NCBI GenBank assembly: GCA_023381565.1
Contig: JAMCRR010000058.1
Span: 1 to 49,250, forward strand
Direction of reading: 5' to 3'
Length of the DNA stretch: 49,250 nt
DNA from: Chloroflexota bacterium
Lineage (GTDB): Bacteria; Chloroflexota; Anaerolineae; Anaerolineales; Anaerolineaceae
In this document: positions 1 to 8,398 of the stretch, piece by piece
Position numbering within the stretch: the first letter of the stretch is position 1
Layout: every line of letters starts with the position of its first letter
Position numbers and translations under genes: made by a program
Notes under the pieces: generated by a model
Told to the model about the DNA's origin: nothing
The model's input: the letters and a program-made list of their open reading frames with translations, nothing else
The model's database searches: none

Positions 1-71
1 ACCGTAAACAAGGGAGAGGAGAGGATCAAATACCGGCTCGCCCTGAAAGGCATCAGGACCAGGAACTCAAT

Positions 72-1652
72 TTATTGGATCCATTCCTTGAATAATGCGC
101 TCAGATTGCAGCCGCAATCTTTCGCCGCCAGGGATTCGAAACCCGAAGTGGTGGCGATCCCCCATTGGTAGGTCTGGTAATAATCTTTCAAGAAGGCGTC
201 GAATTTTTCCTTTCCCATCTTTTGATCGAGTGTCGCCAGGAAAATAGGCCCGCGCCCGTAGACGATGGCCCCGTAGGCAACCTCCGAGTAATCCTTCACC
301 GGCATACCGATGGCGATGTTCTCCCGCTGGACCCCGTCCCAACGCTGGTACCACGATTGTTGGTAGCTTTGCGCGGCTGACGCTCCATAGGTATCCAGGT
401 AGTACAGGTATGTGTCGTATTGCGCCATGGCTTCGTCGAGCCAGGGCTGGTTGACCTGATCGTCGCCGACCACGCCGTAGAACCACTGGTGGGCGATCTC
501 GTGAGCGATGGTGGACTCGAGATAAACGCGCATAGGCGAACCGCCGATTTCTCCATTGGGATCGTACAACCGGGAGGCGATCGCCACGACCCCCGGATAT
601 TCGACCCCCAACGCTTGCGTGGCGGTGGCGGCGATGTCGAACTCGGTGTAGGGGTAAACGCCGAAGCGGCGGTTGTAGCTGGCGAAGGCGTTTTTGGCGT
701 ATGCTAGCGCCGCCTGAGCAGATTCCTGATCCTGAGCGAAGGCAAAGCTGTGAATGCTGGTATCTCCGACCTGTTCGCTGACCTCGGTGTAGCTCGTGGA
801 CGCTGCAATATAAAAATCTCGCACCGGGCCGGCGACCAGCGTAAGCGTTTGCTTTGCGCCTGAGTTCTCCTGGGCGACTTGCATGCCGGAGGCAGCTACG
901 GTCAGGTCAGAGGTCGCAGTCAGGCGCACGACGAAGAAGCTGGCGTCGGTGTAGGTCACGTCTCCGTAATTCGGAGGGATTTCGATGTGCCAGCCAGAGG
1001 CGTCGTACACCGGAATCAATGGGTAGAATTGCGCCAGAGCCAGTACATCATTGTTATAGGAGAAGGTATTGTAATTCCCACCGGCTTCAGTAGGCACGCG
1101 CACGCTGAAATCCATGCTGATGATCGCCTCCTGTCCGGGAGCTAGTGGCGGAGAAAGGGGGATTCGCAGGGCGCTGTTTTTTTGTTCGAGGCTCGAGGGT
1201 GCGGTAGTTCCGTCGACCTCCAGGTGGGAGATCTCTATTGAGCCGCCGAACAGGTTCGGGTAAAGACGGAAGTAGATCTCGTTCAATGAGACCGTCTCGT
1301 TATTGGTATAGCGCACCTCCTCCAATCCGTTCAATGAGGTCAGGTCGCTGCCAATAGACAGGTCGATGTGGTACACGCTGGCGCCGGGGAGCTTATCGAG
1401 AGCACCCTGCTCGCTCAGCACCAGCCCGGAGCGGAAAATACTGCGATCGTCCCTGGCCGGGAAGGCGGCTTGGGCAGTGGCAGGCAGCGGCGCAGGCTGG
1501 GTTGGGGCAGATAAGGTCGCAGGCGCCGTGCGGGTGAGGGTAGGGAGGGGTGAGGCGGTAGGCGCGGCAGTTGGCGCCGGCGGGGTTGCCTGGCAGGCAA
1601 ATAATGCACCACAGAGTACGCTGAGTACACAGAGAATTTTTATGGTTTTCAC
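72..1652 (-). CDS. M1-family metallopeptidase lipoprotein
   Basis: Predicted zinc aminopeptidase-like protein of the M1 (gluzincin) type, 526 residues, exported and lipid anchored. The N-terminus has a hydrophobic signal ending in a lipobox (LFAC, Cys20), followed by a Pro/Thr/Ala linker of about 45 residues and an M1-like beta-rich N-terminal domain. The catalytic domain shows HEIAH at about 384-388 and Glu407 in LDEAMAQY, which fits HEXXH-x18-E. The start is GTG with AGGAG seven bases upstream. The first codons lie in an interspersed repeat (see 1608-1694). A paralogue with the same motif spacing lies at 41342-42967. The C-terminal ERAP-like domain of classical M1 enzymes is missing, as in other short bacterial forms. 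The family call is firm; the substrate is unknown. Confidence 0.88.
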   Translation of the reverse strand: MKTIKILCVLSVLCGALFACQATPPAPTAAPTASPLPTLTRTAPATLSAPTQPAPLPATAQAAFPARDDRSIFRSGLVLSEQGALDKLPGASVYHIDLSIGSDLTSLNGLEEVRYTNNETVSLNEIYFRLYPNLFGGSIEISHLEVDGTTAPSSLEQKNSALRIPLSPPLAPGQEAIISMDFSVRVPTEAGGNYNTFSYNNDVLALAQFYPLIPVYDASGWHIEIPPNYGDVTYTDASFFVVRLTATSDLTVAASGMQVAQENSGAKQTLTLVAGPVRDFYIAASTSYTEVSEQVGDTSIHSFAFAQDQESAQAALAYAKNAFASYNRRFGVYPYTEFDIAATATQALGVEYPGVVAIASRLYDPNGEIGGSPMRVYLESTIAHEIAHQWFYGVVGDDQVNQPWLDEAMAQYDTYLYYLDTYGASAAQSYQQSWYQRWDGVQRENIAIGMPVKDYSEVAYGAIVYGRGPIFLATLDQKMGKEKFDAFLKDYYQTYQWGIATTSGFESLAAKDCGCNLSALFKEWIQ

Positions 1653-1694
1653 GCCTTTACTCCTTTTGTTTTTCTCTGTGCCCTTTGTGGTTAA
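1608..1694. repeat. Interspersed palindromic repeat, copy 1 (CCACA..CACAGAGAA type)
   Basis: Two imperfectly complementary arms, 1608-1636 (ACCACAGAG...CACAGAGAA) and 1671-1694 (TTTCTCTGTG...TTTGTGGTTAA), face each other across about 35 bases. A diverged second copy lies at 9740-9811. The left arm, read on the minus strand, encodes the start of the lipoprotein signal peptide of the gene at 72-1652, and the spacer between the arms holds its ribosome binding site. The right end abuts the 3' end of the DinB-like gene. The repeat call rests on having two copies with the same arm design in this window. Confidence 0.65.
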
Positions 1695-2122
1695 GCAATT
1701 TCATGCTCTTCCAGGTGGCCGATGATCTCGATGTGCAGGCGGTCACGCAGGTTTTTATCCCCAAAGGCTCGCTCAGGCAGGCGCAGCACCAGGTCCAGCA
1801 TGGCCCGGCGCTGGGCTTCGAAGAGGCGGATGACGGCGGCCTCGTCGAAGGCGCTGAAGCGCTGCACGGCTCGGGCGTTGAAAGTGTCGACGTCCACGTC
1901 GGGAGATTGGAAGCCGGGATCGGCAATCTTGCACTCGATGTCGGGGATGGCCTGCTCCCACCAGGCGATCACGTGGCCCAGCAGGTCCGCTAGGCGGGTA
2001 TAGCCCTGCTGCTTGAGCCAGGCTGCCTGCTCAGGGGGGCTGAGCCGCCGGAAGCGTTCGACATAGGTTCCCCAACCGGTTTCGAGGCCGGTCAGGCATT
2101 GGGCACGCGTGAGAGGTGCCAT
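1691..2122 (-). CDS. DinB/ClbS-DfsB-like four-helix protein
   Basis: A 143-residue, mostly helical protein resembling the ClbS/DfsB branch of the DinB-like superfamily. These are small four-helix-bundle proteins, some of which bind metal or act as hydrolase or transferase folds. Supporting features are the conserved-looking segment LADLLGHVIAWWE near residues 45-57 and the C-terminal HIEIIGHLEEHE, placed as family metal-ligand histidines usually are. No signal peptide or membrane segment is seen. The ATG is preceded by AAGGAGATACATC, a good ribosome binding site. The gene lies between two palindromic repeats and has the same strand as the M1 lipoprotein downstream. The biochemical role is unknown. 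Confidence 0.72.
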   Translation of the reverse strand: MAPLTRAQCLTGLETGWGTYVERFRRLSPPEQAAWLKQQGYTRLADLLGHVIAWWEQAIPDIECKIADPGFQSPDVDVDTFNARAVQRFSAFDEAAVIRLFEAQRRAMLDLVLRLPERAFGDKNLRDRLHIEIIGHLEEHEIA

Positions 2123-2147
2123 GATGTATCTCCTTGGAAATAGATTT

Positions 2148-2286
2148 GGACGCGGATCAACGCGGAAAACGCGGATATTGAAATATTATGTCCTAATTTT
2201 ATATCGTTTTGGAATCCTCCTTGGACGACTTTAAAAGAACTCCACCGTATTTTCCGCGTAGCTCCGCAATCACCCGCGCACAATCC
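2148..2286. repeat. Interspersed palindromic repeat of the GGACGCGGAT..CGCGGAAAACGCGG type
   Basis: The left arm at 2148-2177 contains GGACGCGGAT-CAACGCGGA-AAACGCGGAT. The right arm at about 2244-2286 contains the diverged complement (TTTCCGCG, CTCCGC, CCCGCGCACAATCC). The arms flank an AT-rich spacer. The design matches the repeat at 1608-1694 (complementary arms around a short spacer) but the sequence is unrelated. It lies in the intergenic region between the divergent DinB-like gene and the sigma factor. The pairing is imperfect and only one copy is present here. Confidence 0.45.
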
Positions 2287-2403
2287 TTCAGCCATCACTT
2301 TTCTAGAATTGCACCCATTCTTCCAATAAATCGGTCAATTGCCAACCTTTTTCCCAACTTTTGTGTATACAATATAGGACATCCCCTCAACTCTGGAGAG
2401 TGC

Positions 2404-2964
2404 ATGCCGGATCAAGCAGCCATCCGCCGCCTCAAAAACGGCGAGATCACAGGCCTGGAAGCGTTGATCGCCCGCTATCAACTTAAAGCGGTGCGAGCGG
2501 CGTATTTCATATTGCAGAGCCAGCCCGCTGCCGAAGACGTGGTGCAGGAGACCTTTATCCACCTTTTCAAGCACATCCGGAAATTTGACGAAAACCGCCC
2601 CTTCGAACCGTATTTCATGCGCAGCGTGGTCAACCGGGCGCTAAACCTGGCTCGCAAGCACGCCCGCGAGATCTCGCTGGATGGGATTGAGGATTCCCAA
2701 CACCTGGAAAGCCTGCTCATCCATGCAGCTTCGGTAGAGAGTCAGGCCGAGATCACCGAGTTGCAGCGGATCATCCTGGAAACAATCGCCAGGTTGCCGC
2801 CACGGCAGCGCGCTGCCATCGTGCAGCGCTATTACCTGGACATGAGCGAAGAAGAAATGGCCCTGGCGCTGGAAGCGCCTCCCGGCACGGTGAAGTGGCT
2901 GCTGCACGCAGCCCGCACGCGCCTGCGCTCCCTGCTCGGCCCCCAGGGAAGAGAGGCCCGATGA
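2404..2964 (+). CDS. RNA polymerase ECF-type sigma factor
   Basis: Sigma-70 family factor of about 186 residues with region 2 (AAEDVVQETFIHLFKHI, the DNA-melting and -10 recognition helix) and region 4 (LPPRQRAAIVQRYYLDMSEEEMA followed by APPGTVKWLLHAARTRL, the -35 recognition helix-turn-helix). I chose ATG 2404 because GGAGAG lies just upstream and the protein then begins shortly before region 2. The open frame extends 65 codons further upstream, but that part is repeat-derived and not sigma-like. The stop codon overlaps the next start (ATGA at 2961-2964), so the two proteins are probably made in a fixed ratio. The promoter is not clear, though TATACAAT occurs at 2366-2373. Confidence 0.92.
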   Translation: MPDQAAIRRLKNGEITGLEALIARYQLKAVRAAYFILQSQPAAEDVVQETFIHLFKHIRKFDENRPFEPYFMRSVVNRALNLARKHAREISLDGIEDSQHLESLLIHAASVESQAEITELQRIILETIARLPPRQRAAIVQRYYLDMSEEEMALALEAPPGTVKWLLHAARTRLRSLLGPQGREAR

Positions 2965-5288
2965 AGCCAAAATCCTACGCCCACATCCTGGATGACGCCA
3001 TCGCCGCATGCATCCCCGATACTATCGATCTCACGCCGCGCATCCTGGCGCGCATCGACCTTCAAAGGAGAAACCCCATGCAGCCGAGATTAAAACTGGC
3101 TACGATCATCATACTCGTCATCGCCACCGTCCTGGCGCTCTCCACTGTCGCCTATGCGGTCTACCGCTGGATGGGCGATTCGGGCCTGCAGTCCGTCCAG
3201 GACGCCGGCCTGGTCACGAATATCGACGTGACCGCCCGGCCGACGGTTCTCCCCACGCGAACCCCGTCCGGCGCGCCCCAGCCGGCAGCCGCGCTTGACC
3301 TCAGCCAGACACTGGAAGGTGTCACCCTGACCCTGGACTGGGCTTACCTGGACGAAGGCCGCCTCGCATTGGGCTGGACGACCAGCGCGCTGCCGCCTGA
3401 TCTGAATTTCGACCTTCCCAGGGTGACCTTCGAGGGGATTAACCCCGCTCCGATGCAGGGCTGGAGCCAGAGCCTGCGTGCTGACCAGAACCACCTCCTG
3501 TATGTCTCTTACCAGGTGGTTCAATCCGATGCAGTCCACGGCAAGGTGAACCTGGCGGTGGATGTGCCCGTGCTGAGAGCGCAATCCCCGGTCGCCAGCT
3601 TCCACTACGATCTTAAGGACCTGCCGGTTTACCGCGGGCAGGCGATCCCCCTGCAGCAAACCCGGACAGTCACCCGCAACGGAGTCGAGGTGCGCCTGCG
3701 GTCGGTGAGAGTCACTCCCTCGTTCACCGAGGTAGTGGCTTGCTACAACTTTCCCACCCAGACGGCGCCTTTCTGGTATATGCAGTCGGCCACCGTCCAG
3801 TTTGGCGATGGGCCAGAAGAAGGCTACCGCCCCTACCAGTATCTGAGCGAGATTCAGGACGATCACTGCGTGAAGCTGGGCTTTGCCGCCGGAGACGCGG
3901 GCGGCGAAAAGCAGATGGTCTTCCGCGTGCACGAGCTCGTTGTGCCGCTCACCATGCAGGATGTGCTCCCACCCGAGCGCATCGCCGCGGCCAACCAGGA
4001 GCTGGCACAATACGGCATTGAGATTAAATCCGCTCCAGCGGAGCAAAGCGAAGGCCCCGGCGGCTGGCAGTTCGTGCGCAAACCAGAAGGCAACACGGAC
4101 CCGGCGAAAGACCCCAATCTGCTGGTGCTGCAAACCCTCGAAGAGAAAATGGAGGGTCCCTGGGAGTTCTACGTGGATATCCCCTCGGCGAACATCGTTC
4201 CCGGGGAGGCAGCGCTCGCACCCACGACTACCCCCGCCAGGTTGGGCGAGAAGAGCATCAGCGGGGTGACCATGAGCCTGGATTGGGTCTTCGCGGATGT
4301 GAAGCGCGTGGCGTTTGGCTTCACCATTACCGGCCTGCCTGATGTCCCGGATGCCATCACACTGCCTGGGCGCATCGAGGTCAAAGACGGGCAGGGCAAT
4401 CCGCTTGGCGGTTGGGGTGGCTCCACCGCGTTGCAGCGGGTGAGCGGGGAGGGAGTCCGGCCTGGCACGCTGCAGGGCACCTGGAGCGCGCTGGTACGGG
4501 AACCGCTCAACACGGGTGAGCAGTCCTTCTCGATCGATGTGACGCTGGACGGCAGTCACGGGTCAGATGCAAACAACACGATTATGGCCTTTGACACCCC
4601 GCCGGATGCCACTCCCATCCCTTCGGGGGTCGTGCCCCCTGCGCTGCTGGAGGGTCTGGTAGGCACTTTCCATTTCGAGGCGCGTGCCACGGTCTACCCC
4701 CTGCAGGTGCTCGAGCCGGCGCAGGCAGTGACCGAAAATGGAATCTCCATACGGCTGGAACGAGCGGAGCTTACTCCCTCCTACGCCCAATTCACCCTCT
4801 GCTATGCCAAACCTTCGGCGAAAGATTGGATGATCGGGCAGGGGACAACTCTAACCTCGGGGGCGTACGAGGCTAATATCCACGGTTATACACTGCTGGG
4901 AGACGCCGACCTGGGTGGCTACGTCGGCAAAGGCCCACAGCCCACAGATCTGCCTGAAATAGGGGCAGGTGAGCGCTGCGTGCAGATAGATTTTTTACTC
5001 GGTCATACCGAAGGGGCCCAGAGCCTGACCTTGACGATCCCCACCTTGCAACAATCTGGACCGGAAGTGATCCCCGACGCAGAGATCCAGGTCGCCCAGG
5101 AGAAGCTCAAGGCGGATGGCATCGAAATGGACTACCTCAGCTCGAGTTCTACCGGCGGAGGGGGGAGCGGGCCGGTGTTCACGAAAAAGCCGGAAGGGAT
5201 GAGCGACCAGGAGGTTTACCAGCTATTTATGGAAGCGTTGGGCTATTTTAAACCCGGGCCATGGGTGTTCACCATCGAGGCGCCGTGA
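2961..5288 (+). CDS. Single-pass membrane protein, probable anti-sigma factor with duplicated ectodomain
   Basis: A 775-residue protein starting at ATG 2961, which overlaps the sigma factor stop by four bases. The first 48 residues or so are cytoplasmic, followed by one hydrophobic segment (LATIIILVIATVLALS) and a large extracytoplasmic part. The ectodomain holds two copies of a two-part module, each with a VTLTLDWAY / VTMSLDWVF strand unit followed by a unit with VRVTPSFTEV / AELTPSYAQF. This layout resembles DUF4179/DUF5643-type anti-sigma membrane proteins. The role is inferred from translational coupling to an ECF sigma factor and from the topology; no zinc-finger motif is visible in the cytoplasmic part. 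The ectodomain probably senses an envelope signal. Confidence 0.72.
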   Translation: MKPKSYAHILDDAIAACIPDTIDLTPRILARIDLQRRNPMQPRLKLATIIILVIATVLALSTVAYAVYRWMGDSGLQSVQDAGLVTNIDVTARPTVLPTRTPSGAPQPAAALDLSQTLEGVTLTLDWAYLDEGRLALGWTTSALPPDLNFDLPRVTFEGINPAPMQGWSQSLRADQNHLLYVSYQVVQSDAVHGKVNLAVDVPVLRAQSPVASFHYDLKDLPVYRGQAIPLQQTRTVTRNGVEVRLRSVRVTPSFTEVVACYNFPTQTAPFWYMQSATVQFGDGPEEGYRPYQYLSEIQDDHCVKLGFAAGDAGGEKQMVFRVHELVVPLTMQDVLPPERIAAANQELAQYGIEIKSAPAEQSEGPGGWQFVRKPEGNTDPAKDPNLLVLQTLEEKMEGPWEFYVDIPSANIVPGEAALAPTTTPARLGEKSISGVTMSLDWVFADVKRVAFGFTITGLPDVPDAITLPGRIEVKDGQGNPLGGWGGSTALQRVSGEGVRPGTLQGTWSALVREPLNTGEQSFSIDVTLDGSHGSDANNTIMAFDTPPDATPIPSGVVPPALLEGLVGTFHFEARATVYPLQVLEPAQAVTENGISIRLERAELTPSYAQFTLCYAKPSAKDWMIGQGTTLTSGAYEANIHGYTLLGDADLGGYVGKGPQPTDLPEIGAGERCVQIDFLLGHTEGAQSLTLTIPTLQQSGPEVIPDAEIQVAQEKLKADGIEMDYLSSSSTGGGGSGPVFTKKPEGMSDQEVYQLFMEALGYFKPGPWVFTIEAP

Positions 5289-5361
5289 ACCGATAAATCC
5301 AAGTCGAAGGTAGTTTTCGCGGCGGGCAAGGCGGGGTTATCTGGCGCGGCCAGCCTATAAA

Positions 5362-5397
5362 TACAGGAGGTGCGCATATTTGGTCGCACCTCCTGTA
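5362..5397. terminator. Bidirectional terminator hairpin between convergent genes
   Basis: A perfect 13-bp inverted repeat (TACAGGAGGTGCG, 5362-5374, with its complement 5385-5397) encloses a 10-base loop. It sits between the 3' ends of the anti-sigma gene (+) and the permease gene (-). The minus-strand side is followed by TTTATAGG, a short U-rich tail; the plus-strand side has no clear T tract. Confidence 0.7.
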
Positions 5398-5413
5398 CAC
5401 TCAAAACCCAGGC

Positions 5414-7030
5414 TCAGGCTTCGAGTTCCTGCAATTGTTCTTTTGATTCTGCATCGTTCAGCCGTTGGCCCACAGCCCAGAAATAAATGATCAGGCTGTA
5501 AACCGCCACGACCAGCAGGTCGATGCCGAAGGGCAGAATACCCAGGCCACCGCCAAAGCTGCCCAGATAGGAGATGATCGCCAGGCCGATGAAGTAGACG
5601 ATAATCCAGATTCCATTACCCAGGTTCAATCGCGGTCGCTCAGTGCTGGGTGTCAGGGCATAAACCACTGCCATCACCACGTACCCTAACAGAATGGCTA
5701 CGAAAAGCTTCCAATCCGTATTCCACCCGGTCCAGTAAACAATCAAATTCGAGATGATGAAAGCAATCGGCGCCCAGAAACCGGCGGCGCCTAACCTGAA
5801 CGGCCGGGCTAAATCCGGCTGCTGCCTGCGCAGGGACATCAGGACCACTGGGCCGATACCATAGGAAAGCACCACCGCCGAGCTGATGAACCCGACCAGG
5901 GTTTGCCAGCCTGGGAAGGGGAGGAAGACAATCAGCCCGAGGACGAAGGATACAATGATGCTCCAGATCGGAACGCCTCGCTCACTGAGCGATGTGAGCC
6001 ATTTCGGGAAGTAGCGGTTTTTCGCCAGAGCATAAACTAACCGTGACGTAGAAGAGATATAGATCAATCCGGTTCCACCGGGAGAGACGACCGCGTCAAT
6101 GTAAAGGAGAATCGCCAGCCAGCTGATTCCCAACGTGGTAGCCAAACCGGCGAAGGGCCCAAAGGTACCCGGATAGCTCAATTTAGCCCAACCACTCGCC
6201 AGGCTGGAGGGAGAAACCGCACCGAGCAGTGCGAGTTGCAGGAAGACATAGATCACGATGCCAATCAGCACTGAGCCGATGAGCGCGAACGGGATATTCT
6301 TCTGCGGGTTTTTCCCTTCACCTGCCAGCTCGACTGCCTGGCGAAAGCCCAGGTAGGAGAAGATGATCCCCGAGGAAGAGATGGCGCTCAAGACCCCCTT
6401 CACCCCATACGGCAAGAAACCCCCGAAAGCGGTCAGGTTGCTGGGGTGAAAAGCAAAGGCGAGAATGATGATGAATGTCAGGGTTGGGATGACCAATTTC
6501 CAGATGCCGATACCGGTGTTCGTATTGGCCATCAGTTTGACCCCAACCAGGTTGAGGATGACGAATACCAACAGCAAAAGAGCGGCAACCGCATATCCTG
6601 GGGCGGTCAGGATGGCTACCCCGTTGACAGAAGTCGTCAGCCAGGGGATGTAGTTGGTGGCGTATTGAAGTGCAGCTTCGACCTCAATGGGAGCTACGGC
6701 AATATACCCCAGAAAAACCACCCAACCGATCGAATAACCCACCAGGCTGCCATGGGTGAGGTGTGGGAAGCGCGCCACCCCGCCCGCCAACGGAAATGTT
6801 GAGCTGAGTTCCGCGTAGATGAAAGCCAGCAGCAAAACAGCCAGCCCCCCGATGACCCACGAAACTAAGGCTGCCGGACCGGCGGATTGGGCGGAATACA
6901 ACGCCCCGAACAACCAACCAGATCCGATGATGCCGCCTAATGAGGCAAATAACAACCCCGAAAGCCCAATATCTCGACGCAACGATCGGGGAGATACAGC
7001 GACATTTGTGGCTCTAATCGTACTATCCAT
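5414..7030 (-). CDS. APC superfamily amino acid permease
   Basis: A 538-residue integral membrane protein of the amino acid-polyamine-organocation superfamily. It has about 12-14 hydrophobic segments and the family's helix 1 signature (GLLFASLGGIIGSGWLFG, residues about 25-42), where the GSG turn contacts the substrate amino group. Helix 6 carries ISSSGIIFSYLGFRQAVELAGE, also typical of the family. It would import an amino acid with protons or exchange it; the substrate cannot be told from sequence. The ATG at 7030 has AAAGGAGA nine bases upstream. The gene stands alone, bounded by a terminator hairpin on one side and a divergent gene on the other. Confidence 0.9.
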   Translation of the reverse strand: MDSTIRATNVAVSPRSLRRDIGLSGLLFASLGGIIGSGWLFGALYSAQSAGPAALVSWVIGGLAVLLLAFIYAELSSTFPLAGGVARFPHLTHGSLVGYSIGWVVFLGYIAVAPIEVEAALQYATNYIPWLTTSVNGVAILTAPGYAVAALLLLVFVILNLVGVKLMANTNTGIGIWKLVIPTLTFIIILAFAFHPSNLTAFGGFLPYGVKGVLSAISSSGIIFSYLGFRQAVELAGEGKNPQKNIPFALIGSVLIGIVIYVFLQLALLGAVSPSSLASGWAKLSYPGTFGPFAGLATTLGISWLAILLYIDAVVSPGGTGLIYISSTSRLVYALAKNRYFPKWLTSLSERGVPIWSIIVSFVLGLIVFLPFPGWQTLVGFISSAVVLSYGIGPVVLMSLRRQQPDLARPFRLGAAGFWAPIAFIISNLIVYWTGWNTDWKLFVAILLGYVVMAVVYALTPSTERPRLNLGNGIWIIVYFIGLAIISYLGSFGGGLGILPFGIDLLVVAVYSLIIYFWAVGQRLNDAESKEQLQELEA

Positions 7031-7360
7031 TTTTATTTCTCCTTTCTACAAAATTTGAACAAAAAAGAATCGACCTTTGTGCTTAAAACACTTAATACCC
7101 CTCTACAGTCAAGTGAACAAATGTATATAATGTAGATATATTTTATCTCAATTAGATATGGGTTTAGCTTAAATAGAAATTAAGCATGCATAAAGAATTG
7201 CATAATATGATGGTTGCTGAATTAGGCGGGTAATCGGTCGCACCCGCAAGGACAGGTTGACCAGGTTTATACCTGCTCTATTGTTTTGGACGGAGGGTTA
7301 GGACGTATAATTAATCTACAACATACGATTAACTCATCGAATCACCCGACCCGGAAGTTT
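7031..7360. other. AT-rich divergent intergenic region
   Basis: About 330 bases between the permease (-) and the prenyltransferase-like gene (+), with no coding signal. The permease ribosome binding site (AGGAG, minus strand) is at 7039-7043. A short inverted repeat, GCTTAA (7167-7172) and TTAAGC (7180-7185) with a 7-base spacer, could be an operator. No convincing consensus promoter is visible on either strand. Confidence 0.4.
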
Positions 7361-8359
7361 ATGAATACCTGGCTGAGCCACCTGCAATATGACCCCCTGC
7401 CGTCCCTGCTTGGATCGGACAGCGTCGCCCTCACCCTGGCGGTAAGACGCGACCTGCTGGGTGAGCAGACCGCGTCTCCTCAGACGCTGTGGGATTTGAA
7501 GGATGTGCGGCGCCTGCTGTCCCGCCAGGAGCCTGACGGCTCCTGGCGCTACCCGGGTGGAGGCAAAGAGCGGCAGCGCAGTGTTGAGGATTACACCCAG
7601 CTCGAGACGTACCGCTCTCTCGGCGTGCTGGTGGAAAAATACGGCGCCACACGTGAGCTCCCGGAAATGGAGAGCGCTGCGGAGTTCTTGTTTTCGCGCC
7701 AGACAGATGCCGGGGATTTCCGAGGCATCTACGGCAACCAGTACACCCCCAACTATTCTGCCGCCATCCTGGAGCTGCTGGTCAAAGCCGGGTACGATGA
7801 AGACGAGCGCATCCTCAGGAGCTTTGCCTGGCTGCTCTCCATGCGCCAGGCGGATGGTGGCTGGGCGCTCCCGGTGAGCACGGTAGGCGCCCGCTGGGAC
7901 GTTGCCACCCTGGGTGGGCCCACCCTGGAGCCGGACTGTGCGAAACCATTTTCAGATCGGAAGAGCACACGTCTGCTGCGCCCCTTTGCAGCGCATCCGG
8001 TGTACCGGAAATCACCGGATGCGGGCGCCGCCGGGAGGCTCCTCGCCTCCCGACTCTTTAAGCGTGATTCATACCCGGGTCGCAACACCCCTGAATTCTG
8101 GATGAAATTCTGCTACCCCTTCTGGTTCACCGATCTGCTCTCGGCGCTGGATTCGCTATCCTGGCTGGGGTTTGGGCCGCAGGACGAAAATATCCGCCGT
8201 GGACTCGAATGGCTGGCCGAAAAGCAGCAGCCGGACGGTGGCTGGAGGCTCTATTTACTGCACACAGGGAAAGACCCGTATGCGCATTTATGGGTTGGGT
8301 TGGCGATTTGCAGAGTGTTCAAGAGGATGTTTGTATACTCCAGCGGCTTTCAGGCATAG
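7361..8359 (+). CDS. Prenyltransferase/squalene-cyclase-like repeat protein, interrupted by adapter sequence
   Basis: About 332 residues of alpha-alpha-barrel repeats like those of squalene/oxidosqualene cyclases and prenyltransferase beta subunits. Repeat signatures include SRQEPDGSWRYPGG (about 46-59), SMRQADGGWALP and EKQQPDGGWRLY. No catalytic DxDD motif is seen, so an enzymatic role is uncertain. ATG 7361 gives the first residues similar to the fold; a TTG 75 bases upstream is also in frame. Residues encoded by 7954-7975 (SDRKSTRL) are not natural: they translate an Illumina adapter that happens to keep the frame open. The protein is therefore reliable before and after that point but not across it. 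Confidence 0.78.
   Translation: MNTWLSHLQYDPLPSLLGSDSVALTLAVRRDLLGEQTASPQTLWDLKDVRRLLSRQEPDGSWRYPGGGKERQRSVEDYTQLETYRSLGVLVEKYGATRELPEMESAAEFLFSRQTDAGDFRGIYGNQYTPNYSAAILELLVKAGYDEDERILRSFAWLLSMRQADGGWALPVSTVGARWDVATLGGPTLEPDCAKPFSDRKSTRLLRPFAAHPVYRKSPDAGAAGRLLASRLFKRDSYPGRNTPEFWMKFCYPFWFTDLLSALDSLSWLGFGPQDENIRRGLEWLAEKQQPDGGWRLYLLHTGKDPYAHLWVGLAICRVFKRMFVYSSGFQA
7954..7975 (+). other. Illumina TruSeq adapter sequence left in the assembly
   Basis: The 22 bases beginning AGATCGGAAGAGCACACGTC match the start of the standard TruSeq adapter exactly. The encoded peptide (DRKSTRL; VCSSDL on the reverse strand) is a familiar contamination signature in protein databases. The protein on each side reads as one family (GGPTLEPDCAKPF before, RPFAAHPVYRKSPDAG after), so the adapter has replaced or joined genuine sequence. 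Confidence 0.95.
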
Positions 8360-8398
8360 ATCACCTCACGGAAAATCTCGCATGAGGAGAGAGCGGAG

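Noticed and set aside
3090..4559. 489-codon open frame antisense to the anti-sigma gene
   Set aside because: It is a shadow of high GC codon use; the plus-strand protein has a clear membrane topology and coupled start, and the antisense translation resembles no family.
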